A DNA stretch of 33,842 bases. It comes from Tectiglobus sp963922535. Its GTDB lineage: Bacteria; Pseudomonadota; Alphaproteobacteria; Rhizobiales; Hyphomicrobiaceae. Below are positions 6,843-14,388 of the stretch, piece by piece. Made by a program: the position numbers and the translations under genes. Within the stretch, counting starts at the first letter, position 1. Each line of letters opens with the position of its first letter. The notes beneath the pieces are model-generated. The model made no database searches and was not told the DNA's origin. It saw only the letters and a program-made list of their open reading frames with translations. Location: the NCBI GenBank assembly GCA_963922535.1, contig CAWUIN010000022.1, positions 1 to 33,842 of the forward strand. Reading direction: 5' to 3'.

Positions 6843-7598
6843 CTAAATTACCCCTGCTTCGTCTTTCAATTTCGCGACAAGTTCTGCCACATCCGCAACG
6901 CGTACTCCTGCCTGTCGTGTCGGAGGTTCAACGGTCTGTAGCACCTTAAGGCGGTTTTTTATATCAATTCCGTAATCATCCGCAGTTTTGATATCCAGCT
7001 GTTTTTTCTTTGATTTCATTATATTTGGCAAGGTCGCATAGCGCGGTTCATTAAGCCGCAGGTCTGTTGTAACGATTGCCGGTAATTGCAGCTTGAGTGT
7101 TTCCAGGCCGCCATCGACTTCACGCGTGACGATAGCACTGCCCTCCTCAATGAGGAGTTTTGAAGCAAAGGTGGCCTGCCCCCAGCCCAAAAGGGCCGCC
7201 AGCATTTGTCCGGTTTGATTGCAGTCATCGTCAATTGCCTGCTTGCCGAGGATAACCAGGCCCGGTGTTTCGTCGGCGACAACAGCTTTTAATATTTTGG
7301 CAACTGCCAGGGGCTCAACCGTTGCGCTTTCATCGACTTGCACCAGAATTCCCCGATCAGCCCCCATGGCCAGCGCAGTTCGGATGGTTTCCTGCGCTTT
7401 CGCGGGGCCGATCGAGACGACAACGATTTCGCTCGCAGTCTCGGCCTCTTTAAGCCGCAGGGCTTCTTCAACCGCAATTTCGTCAAACGGGTTCATCGAC
7501 ATTTTGACGTTGGTGAGTTCAACACCGGACCCATCCGGTTTGACGCGAATCTTTACATTGTAATCAACGACGCGCTTGACCGGAACAAGGATCTTCAT
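6843..7598 (-). CDS. etfB: Electron transfer flavoprotein beta subunit
   Basis: This 251-residue partner of EtfA binds AMP. I start it at the ATG at 7598, which gives the family N-terminus MKILVPVKRVVDYNVKIRVK; the longer open frame to 7661 adds 21 residues without homology. The ETF-beta signature runs through VTREVDGGLETLKLQLPAIV, TTDLRLNEPRYATLPNIMKS and KKKQL, the recognition loop for acyl-CoA dehydrogenases. An AGAG-type ribosome site precedes the ATG. The 193-base gap to folC holds two palindromes that may be operators for etfBA-hbd. Confidence 0.97.
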   Translation of the reverse strand: MKILVPVKRVVDYNVKIRVKPDGSGVELTNVKMSMNPFDEIAVEEALRLKEAETASEIVVVSIGPAKAQETIRTALAMGADRGILVQVDESATVEPLAVAKILKAVVADETPGLVILGKQAIDDDCNQTGQMLAALLGWGQATFASKLLIEEGSAIVTREVDGGLETLKLQLPAIVTTDLRLNEPRYATLPNIMKSKKKQLDIKTADDYGIDIKNRLKVLQTVEPPTRQAGVRVADVAELVAKLKDEAGVI

Positions 7599-7652
7599 GG
7601 TTTTATCTCTTTCTGAATTGAGTTCCATGGAAATAGCTTTTGTGTGATCGAT

Positions 7653-7677
7653 CATAGGCAACGATAGTTTGCCTATG
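7653..7677. promoter_or_regulatory. Palindrome upstream of etfB (CATAGGCAA-N7-TTGCCTATG)
   Basis: There are two perfect 9-bp arms (7653-7661 and 7669-7677) with a 7-base spacer, 55-79 bases upstream of the etfB ATG. No U-tract follows on either strand. A dimeric regulator site is more likely than a terminator. Confidence 0.55.
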
Positions 7678-7706
7678 CTGACTTTCTAAAGCAAACAAGA
7701 TACAAC

Positions 7707-7721
7707 GAGACAAATTGTCTC
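7707..7721. promoter_or_regulatory. 15-bp palindrome upstream of etfB (GAGACAA-A-TTGTCTC)
   Basis: This is a perfect 7-1-7 palindrome about 110 bases upstream of etfB. On the minus strand it contains TTGTCT, which could serve as a -35 box with TTTAGA 17 bases on, so a bound regulator would cover the promoter. The symmetry suggests a TetR- or MarR-type site; the regulator is unknown. Confidence 0.5.
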
Positions 7722-7791
7722 TTTGATGCATGCAATTGAATGTTCCATCAAGCCTCGCAAATAATGCTGCCTGTATGGCGTACTTCATTGG

Positions 7792-9123
7792 TTACGGGAA
7801 CAGTTCCTTATTGCTTTCGCCCAGAACGTGCCCGGCAAGATAAAGCGACCCGCAGATCAAGATGCGCTTTGCGCCGCTATCCTCACTTTCAATTGCGGCG
7901 AGTGCAGCCTTGACGTTAGCCGCTGCTTCGGCTGGTAGCCCCACGGATTTCGCGTGAGCGGCCAGATCGTCTGGCGCCATCGCCATAACTTCGAGCGGTA
8001 TGGGTACGGCATAGATTTTTTTTATCAGCCCTGAGAAAGGTGCCAGAAAGCCTGCCGCGTCCTTTTTGCCCATCATTCCCACGACAAGGTAAGTTGGTTT
8101 ACGTGACCGGTCCTGTAGATCGGCAAGGGTTTGCGCCAGCACAACGCCTGCTGCCGGATTGTGCCCCCCATCAAGCCACAGCTCGGTCTCACGGCCAACC
8201 CAGCTGGCAAACGGCCTGTCGCAAAGACGTGAGAAACGTGCTGGCCATCTGGCATGCTGCAGGCCATTTTCCAGAGCCTCATCCGGAATGCCCTTTTTCG
8301 TAAACAGCAACGCGGCTGCAATTGCAACGCCGGCATTGATAATCTGATTACGGCCAATCAGAACAGGCAAAGGCAGATCGATCAAACGTTGCTCTGCCTG
8401 AAAGATAAGCCTGCCGCGTTCTTCAAATACATCATAGTTCTGACCGAAGCAATAAAGAGGGCTGCCGACACGTTGGGCCGTCTGCTCAATCGATGTCATG
8501 GCTTCCGGGTCCTGCGGCGCAATAAGAGCAGCTACACCGGATTTCAAAATGCCGGCTTTCTCGAAAGCGATCAGCCCAACTGTTGCACCAAGTGTGTCAA
8601 CATGATCAATAGAGACCGCCGTAATCACAGAAAGTGCGGGCCTGTCGACGACATTGGTAGCATCAAGACGGCCACCAAGGCCAACTTCGAGCAAGAGTAC
8701 GTCAGCGGGAATTCGGGAAAAAGCCACCAGAGCTGCAGCGGTGCTGATTTCAAAGAATGTAATCGGCGTCCCGTCATTGACTGTGCTGACATATTCAAGT
8801 GTGTCGATGAGTAAGTCATCGTTGATTGGACGCGTCTTGCCGTCGATGTCGGCCAATTGAATACGTTCGTTAAAGCGCACTAAATGCGGCGATGTATACG
8901 TGTGGACGCGTTTGCCATGCGCGCTCAGAATAGCCTTCAGAAAGGCAACGGTAGAGCCTTTGCCATTTGTGCCGGCAATATGAATAACAGGGGGAAGCTT
9001 GTCCTGGGGGCGGCCCAGGCGTTCCAGCAAATTCCGTATTCGGTCGAGCGACAGATCGATTGAGAGGGGATGCAGGTGCCGCAGTCTTTCGATCAGCTTT
9101 GTAATTTTATCTTGTTGTTTCAT
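7792..9123 (-). CDS. folC: Dihydrofolate synthase / folylpolyglutamate synthase
   Basis: This 443-residue Mur-ligase-family enzyme adds glutamate to dihydropteroate and folates with ATP. The P-loop HIAGTNGKGSTVAFLK is at about residues 47-62, the central Mur domain has LLEVGLGGRLDATN and SIDHVDTLG, and the C-terminal domain has LWLDGGHNPAAG. Length is typical. It lies downstream of accD in the same direction, as in many alphaproteobacteria, but with a 272-base gap that may hold its own promoter. Confidence 0.97.
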   Translation of the reverse strand: MKQQDKITKLIERLRHLHPLSIDLSLDRIRNLLERLGRPQDKLPPVIHIAGTNGKGSTVAFLKAILSAHGKRVHTYTSPHLVRFNERIQLADIDGKTRPINDDLLIDTLEYVSTVNDGTPITFFEISTAAALVAFSRIPADVLLLEVGLGGRLDATNVVDRPALSVITAVSIDHVDTLGATVGLIAFEKAGILKSGVAALIAPQDPEAMTSIEQTAQRVGSPLYCFGQNYDVFEERGRLIFQAEQRLIDLPLPVLIGRNQIINAGVAIAAALLFTKKGIPDEALENGLQHARWPARFSRLCDRPFASWVGRETELWLDGGHNPAAGVVLAQTLADLQDRSRKPTYLVVGMMGKKDAAGFLAPFSGLIKKIYAVPIPLEVMAMAPDDLAAHAKSVGLPAEAAANVKAALAAIESEDSGAKRILICGSLYLAGHVLGESNKELFP

Positions 9124-9206
9124 CTTCCGCCAATCTGCTGCAGCAAAAAATTGATGGGCAAACGGGGCGTATAATCAGTTTATCCCGTTCGCTGCTGCCG
9201 CCCATC

Positions 9207-9232
9207 GATTGTGTTGGATGATTGTGTTGGAT
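9207..9232. repeat. 13-bp perfect tandem duplication
   Basis: GATTGTGTTGGAT occurs twice head to tail in the accD-folC gap. It looks like a recent slippage duplication with no evident role. Confidence 0.8.
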
Positions 9233-9256
9233 GGGGCTGGTCTCTTGAACAGCTGA

Positions 9257-9272
9257 ACAGCGCCTGCGCTGT
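9257..9272. promoter_or_regulatory. 16-bp palindrome in the accD-folC gap
   Basis: ACAGCGC, CT, GCGCTGT is perfectly symmetric. A 2-base centre is too tight for a good hairpin at full length, so a protein-binding site is possible. Confidence 0.35.
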
Positions 9273-9377
9273 AACGAACTCGAAACCTATGGCGGATTTT
9301 ATTGCGGCATCATCTGCATGAAGCTATGCAAGAGAAATCGGATTTGTTAAAGTTAACAGATGTTAAAGTTTTTGTCT

Positions 9378-9400
9378 GCTAATTGACGACATGGCCTAGG
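9378..9400 (-). repeat. Dispersed GGCCGTATCGTCAATTA motif, copy at accD end
   Basis: The minus strand reads CCTAGGCCATGTCGTCAATT followed by AGC, and its TAG is the accD stop codon. It differs from the etfA copy at only a few bases. Confidence 0.6.
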
Positions 9401-10493
9401 ACTGGCGCATATCTTTGTCTACGCCATTGATTTGAGATGCTTCTTTTTCGGAGGAGGCGTCTTTCGATACATCATCGTTCCCGTTGTCGGCTGCTGGCAT
9501 TTCAGATGGTTCAGCAGTGTTGTGAACCTGATCCGGAAGTTCTGCTTCGCACTTTTCGTCCTCTTCACCGGTTTTTTCTGGTGGTGGCAAAGCGCCTTTG
9601 ACAACAACCGGCGAAGTATCGACTGGATCTTTTGTTTCAAGCTTTTTCACCGTAAGCAGATTTATAAGTCGAGACAGGGTGTCGCGCATGTGGTGGCGGT
9701 GCACAACCATGTCTATCATGCCGTGTTCAAGAAGATATTCGGCGCGTTGGAAGCCGTCTGGCAACTGTTCGCGGATGGTTTGCTGAATGACGCGTGGACC
9801 GGCAAAACAAATTAACGCGCCTGGCTCGGCGATGTGAATATCGCCCAGCATGGCGTATGAAGCTGTAACGCCGCCGGTTGTCGGATCTGTCAGAACGACG
9901 ATGTAAGGCAGCTTGTTTTCGCGCAGGCGCTGAACGGCGATCGTTGTCCGCGGCATCTGCATCAGCGAGAGGATGCCTTCCTGCATGCGTGCACCGCCAG
10001 ATGCTGCAAACAGAATAAATGGCGATTTAAGTTTAACAGCATGCAGCATTGCTGCAATAATGTATTCCCCGGCCGCCATTCCAAGCGAGCCGCCCATGAA
10101 GCGGAAATCCTGCGCTGCTGCCACGATGTGTTGGCCATTCAGTAAACCTTCGCCGGCCAACACGGCATCGTCGAGCGATGTATCCGATCGCGCGTCGCGA
10201 ATTCGGTCCACATAGCGCCGCCCGTCACGGAATTTGAGCGGATCGGATACGACTAACGGAAATGGAATAGTTTCAAAGAAGCCATCGTCAAAAAGTTTCT
10301 TGAGCCGTAAATCTGCCGACATTCGCATGTGGAAATCAGAATGCGGCACAACAAATTGATTAGCTTCAAGGTCCTTGTAAAAGACCATCTGCCCAGTTTC
10401 CGGGCACTTAACCCACATATTATCCGGCACTTCGCGCTTGGTCGCAAGAAAGCTTCGGATGCGCGGGCGCACAACGTTACTAATCCAATTCAC
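9396..10493 (-). CDS. accD: Acetyl-CoA carboxylase carboxyltransferase, beta subunit
   Basis: This 365-residue beta subunit of the carboxyltransferase makes malonyl-CoA for fatty-acid synthesis. I start it at the GTG at 10493: GGAAGGAGA lies 7 bases before it, and the protein then begins VNWISNVVRPRIRSFL as in the family. The longer frame into the trpA gap adds 44 residues without homology. The core has FMGGSLGMAAGEYI, ASGGARMQEGILSLMQM and DPTTGGVTASYAMLGD. The N-terminal zinc ribbon is reduced to one Cys (VKCPETGQ) with no second CxxC, which I recall from other alphaproteobacterial AccDs. An acidic, low-complexity tail of about 80 residues is longer than usual. Confidence 0.97.
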   Translation of the reverse strand: MNWISNVVRPRIRSFLATKREVPDNMWVKCPETGQMVFYKDLEANQFVVPHSDFHMRMSADLRLKKLFDDGFFETIPFPLVVSDPLKFRDGRRYVDRIRDARSDTSLDDAVLAGEGLLNGQHIVAAAQDFRFMGGSLGMAAGEYIIAAMLHAVKLKSPFILFAASGGARMQEGILSLMQMPRTTIAVQRLRENKLPYIVVLTDPTTGGVTASYAMLGDIHIAEPGALICFAGPRVIQQTIREQLPDGFQRAEYLLEHGMIDMVVHRHHMRDTLSRLINLLTVKKLETKDPVDTSPVVVKGALPPPEKTGEEDEKCEAELPDQVHNTAEPSEMPAADNGNDDVSKDASSEKEASQINGVDKDMRQS

Positions 10494-10554
10494 GCTTTGG
10501 TCTCCTTCCCAAAAGCACAGAACCAGATGGCCTGATGCCAAGCCGTGTGCTACG

Positions 10555-11400
10555 CTAAGATTTGAGTGGCGCTGATAATTTTGCAACAAGATGTAGAACA
10601 GATGGCACCGTTTGACCAGTAGCATTGTCTGTTAAATCAAGAGTTTGCGCTATTTCGGTTACCAATGCGGAACCGACGATAACAGCGTCTGCGTATTTTG
10701 ACATTGCGGCAACCTGTTCCGGCGTTTTAATGCCAAAGCCAACGCCAACCGGCAGGGCGCTCGCTTCGCGGATGCGCGTGATGTGGGTACGTACGTTTTC
10801 AGCGTCGGCCGCGGTTGAACCGGTAATGCCAGTTATCGATACGTAATACACAAAACCTCTGGTGTTCTGCAGGACGCTCGGAAGGCGCTGATCGTCTGTG
10901 GTTGGTGTTGCAAGGCGAATAAAACAAAGTCCCTGATCGATTGCTGGAATACATAATTCATCATCAGCTTCAGGTGGAACGTCAACAACAATTATACCAT
11001 CAGCACCAGCACCGACTGCCTGCGTAACAAAGCGTTCAGTGCCGTAAATGTAAATCGGATTGTAATAGCCCATGAGGATAACCGGTGTATCGGTATCCCG
11101 CTTCCGGAACTCTTGCACCATGGCAAGCGTTTTGTCCATTGTCTGGCCTGCCTTGAGCGCCCGTAGCGATGAGGCCTGAATAGCGGGGCCATCAGCCATC
11201 GGGTCGGAGAACGGCATGCCAAGTTCAATCATATCTGCACCGGCACCAGGAAGCCCGAAAAGAATTTCTTTCGACGTTTCAAAGTCCGGATCGCCGGCCG
11301 TTATAAATGCTACAAATGCCGTACGCTCCACAGCAGCCAGTTCAGCGAAACGCCGTTCGATGCGATTCTTAGTAGGCTCGCCCACTCTAAGACCTTTCAT
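10555..11400 (-). CDS. trpA: Tryptophan synthase alpha chain
   Basis: This 281-residue TIM-barrel subunit cleaves indole-3-glycerol phosphate to indole and glyceraldehyde 3-phosphate. The catalytic Glu and Asp are in MIELGMPFSDPMADGPAIQ. The phosphate-binding region has GVGFGIKTPEQV and DAVIVGSALV. The start is uncertain: the ATG at 11400 has a poor ribosome site, and a GTG six codons in follows AAAGG. It sits 23 bases after trpB and 61 bases before accD, and is part of the trpFBA-accD-folC run. Confidence 0.97.
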   Translation of the reverse strand: MKGLRVGEPTKNRIERRFAELAAVERTAFVAFITAGDPDFETSKEILFGLPGAGADMIELGMPFSDPMADGPAIQASSLRALKAGQTMDKTLAMVQEFRKRDTDTPVILMGYYNPIYIYGTERFVTQAVGAGADGIIVVDVPPEADDELCIPAIDQGLCFIRLATPTTDDQRLPSVLQNTRGFVYYVSITGITGSTAADAENVRTHITRIREASALPVGVGFGIKTPEQVAAMSKYADAVIVGSALVTEIAQTLDLTDNATGQTVPSVLHLVAKLSAPLKS

Positions 11401-11423
11401 TGTTTGTGAGGACCGTTACAATC

Positions 11424-12671
11424 TCAGGTGCCCTGGATATCCATGCCGATGGCTTTTGCGACCGTGAGAAGGTCCTTATCGCCGCGCCCGCAAAGGTTCA
11501 TCACGATGATGTGATCCTTTGGCAGATCCGGCGCTAACTTAATCACGTGAGCCAGCGCGTGAGAGGGTTCGAGCGCCGGAATAATGCCTTCCAGCTGCGT
11601 GCAAAGCTGAAGTGCATCCAGGGCTTCGCGGTCGGTTATGGCAACGTAGCGAACCCTGCCCTGATCCTTGAGCCAGGCATGTTCGGGGCCAACACCGGGG
11701 TAATCGAGGCCGGCTGAAATGGAGTGACCTTCAAGGATCTGTCCATCGCCATTCTGCAACAGATACGTGCGGTTGCCATGCAGTACGCCGGGCTTGCCTC
11801 CGGTCATTGAAGCAGCGTGGCCGTTTTCAACATCGATGCCATAGCCGCCGGCTTCGACACCATACAGCGTGATATTTCCATCATCTAGAAACGGATGGAA
11901 TAAACCTATTGCGTTCGAGCCTCCGCCAAGGCAGGCGACGAGGGTGTCGGGCAAGCGGCCTTCACGCTCTATCATCTGTTCGCGCAGTTCCCTGCCGATG
12001 ATGGATTGAAAATCACGAACCATTTCGGGGTAAGGATGCGGACCAGCCGCAGTACCAATCAGGTAGTAGGTGTCATGAACATGGCTGACCCAATCACGCA
12101 GGGCCTCGTTCATGGCATCCTTGAGCGTGCCCGCGCCTGAGGTGACGGGATTGATATTTGCGCCAAGAAGTTTCATACGTAAGACGTTGGGGCTTTGGCG
12201 CTCGACGTCCGTTGCGCCCATGTAGACTTCGCAGCCCATACCATATTTTGCACAAACTGTTGCCACTGCAACTCCATGCTGGCCGGCACCGGTCTCAGCA
12301 ATAATGCGGGTTTTGCCCATGCGCCGGGCGAGCAGGATCTGACCGATGCAGTTATTGATTTTGTGACTGCCTGTATGGTTAAGTTCATCACGTTTAAAAT
12401 AAATCTTGGCGCCGCCGAGATGCTCGGTGAAGCGTTCGGCGTAATAAAGCGGTGAAGGGCGGCCGCCATAATGATTGAGAAGATCCGTCATCTCTGTCTG
12501 GAAACCGCTATCGCTTTTGGCAGCTTCGTAAGCGGTTTCAAGCTGCAGAATAAGCGGCATAAGCGTTTCAGCGACAAATCGACCGCCAAAATCACCAAAA
12601 TAACCACGTTCGTCGGGCCCTGAACGATATGTGTTGGGCTTAGGCTGATCCACCTTAGTTTTTACTACCAT
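11424..12671 (-). CDS. trpB: Tryptophan synthase beta chain
   Basis: This 415-residue PLP enzyme joins indole and serine to tryptophan. The PLP lysine is in LNHTGSHKINNCIGQ. The phosphate-binding loop CLGGGSNAIG and the N-terminal YFGDFGGRFVAETLMPL are intact. I start it at the ATG at 12671, preceded by AAGGA at a 7-base spacing; the longer open frame overlaps trpF and adds 53 residues that do not belong to the family. It lies 31 bases beyond trpF and 23 before trpA. Confidence 0.97.
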   Translation of the reverse strand: MVVKTKVDQPKPNTYRSGPDERGYFGDFGGRFVAETLMPLILQLETAYEAAKSDSGFQTEMTDLLNHYGGRPSPLYYAERFTEHLGGAKIYFKRDELNHTGSHKINNCIGQILLARRMGKTRIIAETGAGQHGVAVATVCAKYGMGCEVYMGATDVERQSPNVLRMKLLGANINPVTSGAGTLKDAMNEALRDWVSHVHDTYYLIGTAAGPHPYPEMVRDFQSIIGRELREQMIEREGRLPDTLVACLGGGSNAIGLFHPFLDDGNITLYGVEAGGYGIDVENGHAASMTGGKPGVLHGNRTYLLQNGDGQILEGHSISAGLDYPGVGPEHAWLKDQGRVRYVAITDREALDALQLCTQLEGIIPALEPSHALAHVIKLAPDLPKDHIIVMNLCGRGDKDLLTVAKAIGMDIQGT

Positions 12672-12702
12672 CACAACATCCTTATCATGCCCTCGGCACG
12701 GA

Positions 12703-13341
12703 TCATGGTTCTTTAGCGGCCTGAAGAAATGCGCGAATTCGCACGGGGTCCTTGCGGCCGGGCGCACTTTCGACGCCAGAAGAGACATCCACAGCACAGG
12801 CGCCTGTACGTTTGATGGCTTCTTGCACATTATCCGGCGTTAAACCGCCTGATAGCATGAAATTGATGTGCGGCCTTACAGTTTCAAGTGCCCGCCAATC
12901 AAACTTTAGCCCGTTGCCGCCTGGCAGTGGAAAATCCTCTGGCGCCTTGGCGTCGAATAAAATGTAATCAGCGTGCTTGCAGGCCAACGCCCGCTCTGCG
13001 TCCTGAGACGTTGTAACTTTGATGACTTTCATTATTTCAGCTCCCGTGAGTGCCGCAACCTGGCTAACACGGGCAAGGTCTTCGTTGCCGTGCAATTGGC
13101 AAATGTCTGGACGAATTTCGCTGGCGATAAGTTTAATCAGCGTATCCGGCGCGTCGACAGTAAGAGCCACGACCTTTGCACGTCCTGCAACATACCGGGC
13201 AAGATGCCGGCCATCTGAAATTGAAAGATTTCGCGGGCTTGGCTCAAAAAAAACCAACCCGACGTAATCAACGCCATGTTCCAGGGCAACGTCGATATCT
13301 GCCTTTGTCGTAAGACCGCAGATCTTAACTTTTGTGCTCAT
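12703..13341 (-). CDS. trpF: Phosphoribosylanthranilate isomerase
   Basis: This 212-residue beta/alpha barrel carries out the Amadori rearrangement in tryptophan synthesis. The catalytic Cys is in KICGLTTKADIDVAL and the catalytic Asp in FDAKAPEDFPLPGGNGLKFD. C-terminal phosphate-binding elements FMLSGGLTPDNV and VDVSSGVESAPGRKD are complete. It is first of the trpFBA run and starts with ATG at 13341. No trp attenuator-like leader peptide is seen before it. Confidence 0.97.
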   Translation of the reverse strand: MSTKVKICGLTTKADIDVALEHGVDYVGLVFFEPSPRNLSISDGRHLARYVAGRAKVVALTVDAPDTLIKLIASEIRPDICQLHGNEDLARVSQVAALTGAEIMKVIKVTTSQDAERALACKHADYILFDAKAPEDFPLPGGNGLKFDWRALETVRPHINFMLSGGLTPDNVQEAIKRTGACAVDVSSGVESAPGRKDPVRIRAFLQAAKEP

Positions 13342-13403
13342 ATCGAACTGGCTTTTACGTGCAAAGCGTTAATGCCTTTATCTCGCCTCCGCCTGTTTTG
13401 CGC

Positions 13404-13426
13404 GGCAATTGACAATACGGCCTAAG
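13404..13426 (-). repeat. Dispersed GGCCGTATCGTCAATTA motif, copy after the lapA-like gene
   Basis: The minus strand reads CTTAGGCCGTATTGTCAATT followed by GCC, starting 2 bases beyond the stop codon of the lapA-like gene. Confidence 0.6.
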
Positions 13427-13428
13427 AT

Positions 13429-13911
13429 TCAATTAGCAAGCAATTGTTTGCGACTGGCCGTTTGTTCGTCACGCTCCTTTGTCAAGCGTTCCGCCTCGGC
13501 TTTCCAGCGCATGGCTTCCTGGGTGCGCTGACGTGCCATTTTACGCCATTTGCCCTGCGATAACCAGCTTGCCACCCCACCCAGAAATGCGCCCAAGGCC
13601 AGCATGACGAAAATAAAAACGAAAAGAGGTAATGAACCAGGATAGTTGATATTGGCTGAAGCCATGAGTTTTTTCAGCTCCGAACGCCTATTCTGATTTG
13701 GATATTCGTCTTGGTTGAAATTTCCGTTGTTGAATGACGCCAGCAGTTCTGGTGTAATTTTATGTAGATTAACACAATGGATTTCTTCAGTGTTGGATGG
13801 ATTGAGAACAAAAGGAACCGTATGCCTGTTGGCGATTGCCAGCACCAGGAGAACAATGGTGGTCGTGAGTAAAAAAAGTGTTCCGATGATACGTCTGAAC
13901 AAGGCTGACAT
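13429..13911 (-). CDS. lapA: LapA-domain (DUF1049) inner-membrane protein with an insert
   Basis: This 160-residue protein has two membrane spans (about residues 8-26 and 93-115) and a basic, charged coiled C-terminus (KWRKMARQRTQEAMRWKAEA), the layout of LapA/DUF1049 proteins. Family members usually have only a short loop between the spans. Here about 60 residues lie between VPFVLNPS and PGSLPLFVF, including NNGNFNQDEYPNQNRR, so this loop is unusually long. The position between ihfB and trpF is the usual alphaproteobacterial site of this gene. In E. coli the relative works with LapB in controlling lipopolysaccharide synthesis; that role here is inference. Confidence 0.8.
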   Translation of the reverse strand: MSALFRRIIGTLFLLTTTIVLLVLAIANRHTVPFVLNPSNTEEIHCVNLHKITPELLASFNNGNFNQDEYPNQNRRSELKKLMASANINYPGSLPLFVFIFVMLALGAFLGGVASWLSQGKWRKMARQRTQEAMRWKAEAERLTKERDEQTASRKQLLAN

Positions 13912-13975
13912 CCCTTTGGTTTTGAAATCTGTGGCTTGTCAATAAAATCCGGCCAAATGGGCAGAAGGGTTAGAG

Positions 13976-14015
13976 CCACGTAAAACATGCCGTTTTACGT
14001 AGCCTGCTTACGTGG
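13976..14015. promoter_or_regulatory. Overlapping hairpins between ihfB and the lapA-like gene
   Basis: ACGTAAAAC (13978-13986) pairs with GTTTTACGT (13992-14000) around a 5-base loop. The outer CCACGTAA (13976-13983) can instead pair with TTACGTGG (14008-14015). The two pairings exclude each other. No U-tract follows on the minus strand. Confidence 0.45.
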
Positions 14016-14029
14016 TCGGCACAATTTTT

Positions 14030-14060
14030 GTCATTAGTCCTTTATTGCGAGACTAATGAC
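14030..14060. promoter_or_regulatory. 10-bp inverted repeat spanning the ihfB stop codon
   Basis: GTCATTAGTC (14030-14039) and GACTAATGAC (14051-14060) are exact reverse complements with an 11-base loop. The ihfB TAG (14053-14055) is in one arm. On the minus strand five A bases follow, so it is not a standard terminator; it may protect or limit the ihfB 3' end. Confidence 0.5.
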
Positions 14061-14355
14061 TGCGCTCTGCATTGCCAGGACCGTTAAGACGATCGCGTAA
14101 TTCTTTGCCTGTTTTGAAAAAAGGTACGTACTTTTCATCGACCTTAACGGCTTCACCCGTGCGTGGATTTCGGCCAATTCTGGGTGCTCGCCTTTTGACC
14201 GTAAATGCACCGAAACCTCGCAGTTCGACGCGGTCGCCACGCGCTAATGCCTCAATGATTTCATCAAAAATTACATTAACGATTCGTTCGACATCCCGCT
14301 GGTAGAGATGCGGATTGGCGATTGAGAGCTTTTGAATGAGTTCTGATTTTATCAC
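14053..14355 (-). CDS. ihfB: Integration host factor beta subunit
   Basis: This 100-residue subunit of the DNA-bending IHF heterodimer starts MIKSELIQKLSIANPHL and carries VELRGFGAFTVKRRAPRIGR and NPRTGEAV. The R-N-P-R-T-G arm inserts a proline in the minor groove. YFK-type FFKTGKELRDRLN closes the fold. Length is typical. It lies 33 bases after sppA. IHF acts in nucleoid structure and, with NtrC-type activators, at sigma-54 promoters. Confidence 0.96.
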   Translation of the reverse strand: MIKSELIQKLSIANPHLYQRDVERIVNVIFDEIIEALARGDRVELRGFGAFTVKRRAPRIGRNPRTGEAVKVDEKYVPFFKTGKELRDRLNGPGNAERSH

Positions 14356-14388
14356 GGCGTTAAGACTCAGCTAGAATGTTATAATTGC

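Noticed and set aside
9396..10493. Loss of zinc-ribbon cysteines in AccD as a novelty
   Set aside because: The same pattern is, to my knowledge, present in other alphaproteobacterial AccD proteins, so it is lineage-typical.
10494..10625. Longer accD N-terminus overlapping the end of trpA
   Set aside because: The GTG at 10493 has a strong GGAAGGAGA site and gives the conserved VNWISNVVRP start; the 44 extra residues have no homology.
12672..12830. Longer trpB N-terminus
   Set aside because: The extra 53 residues overlap trpF and do not resemble TrpB; ATG 12671 has a good ribosome site and gives the family start.
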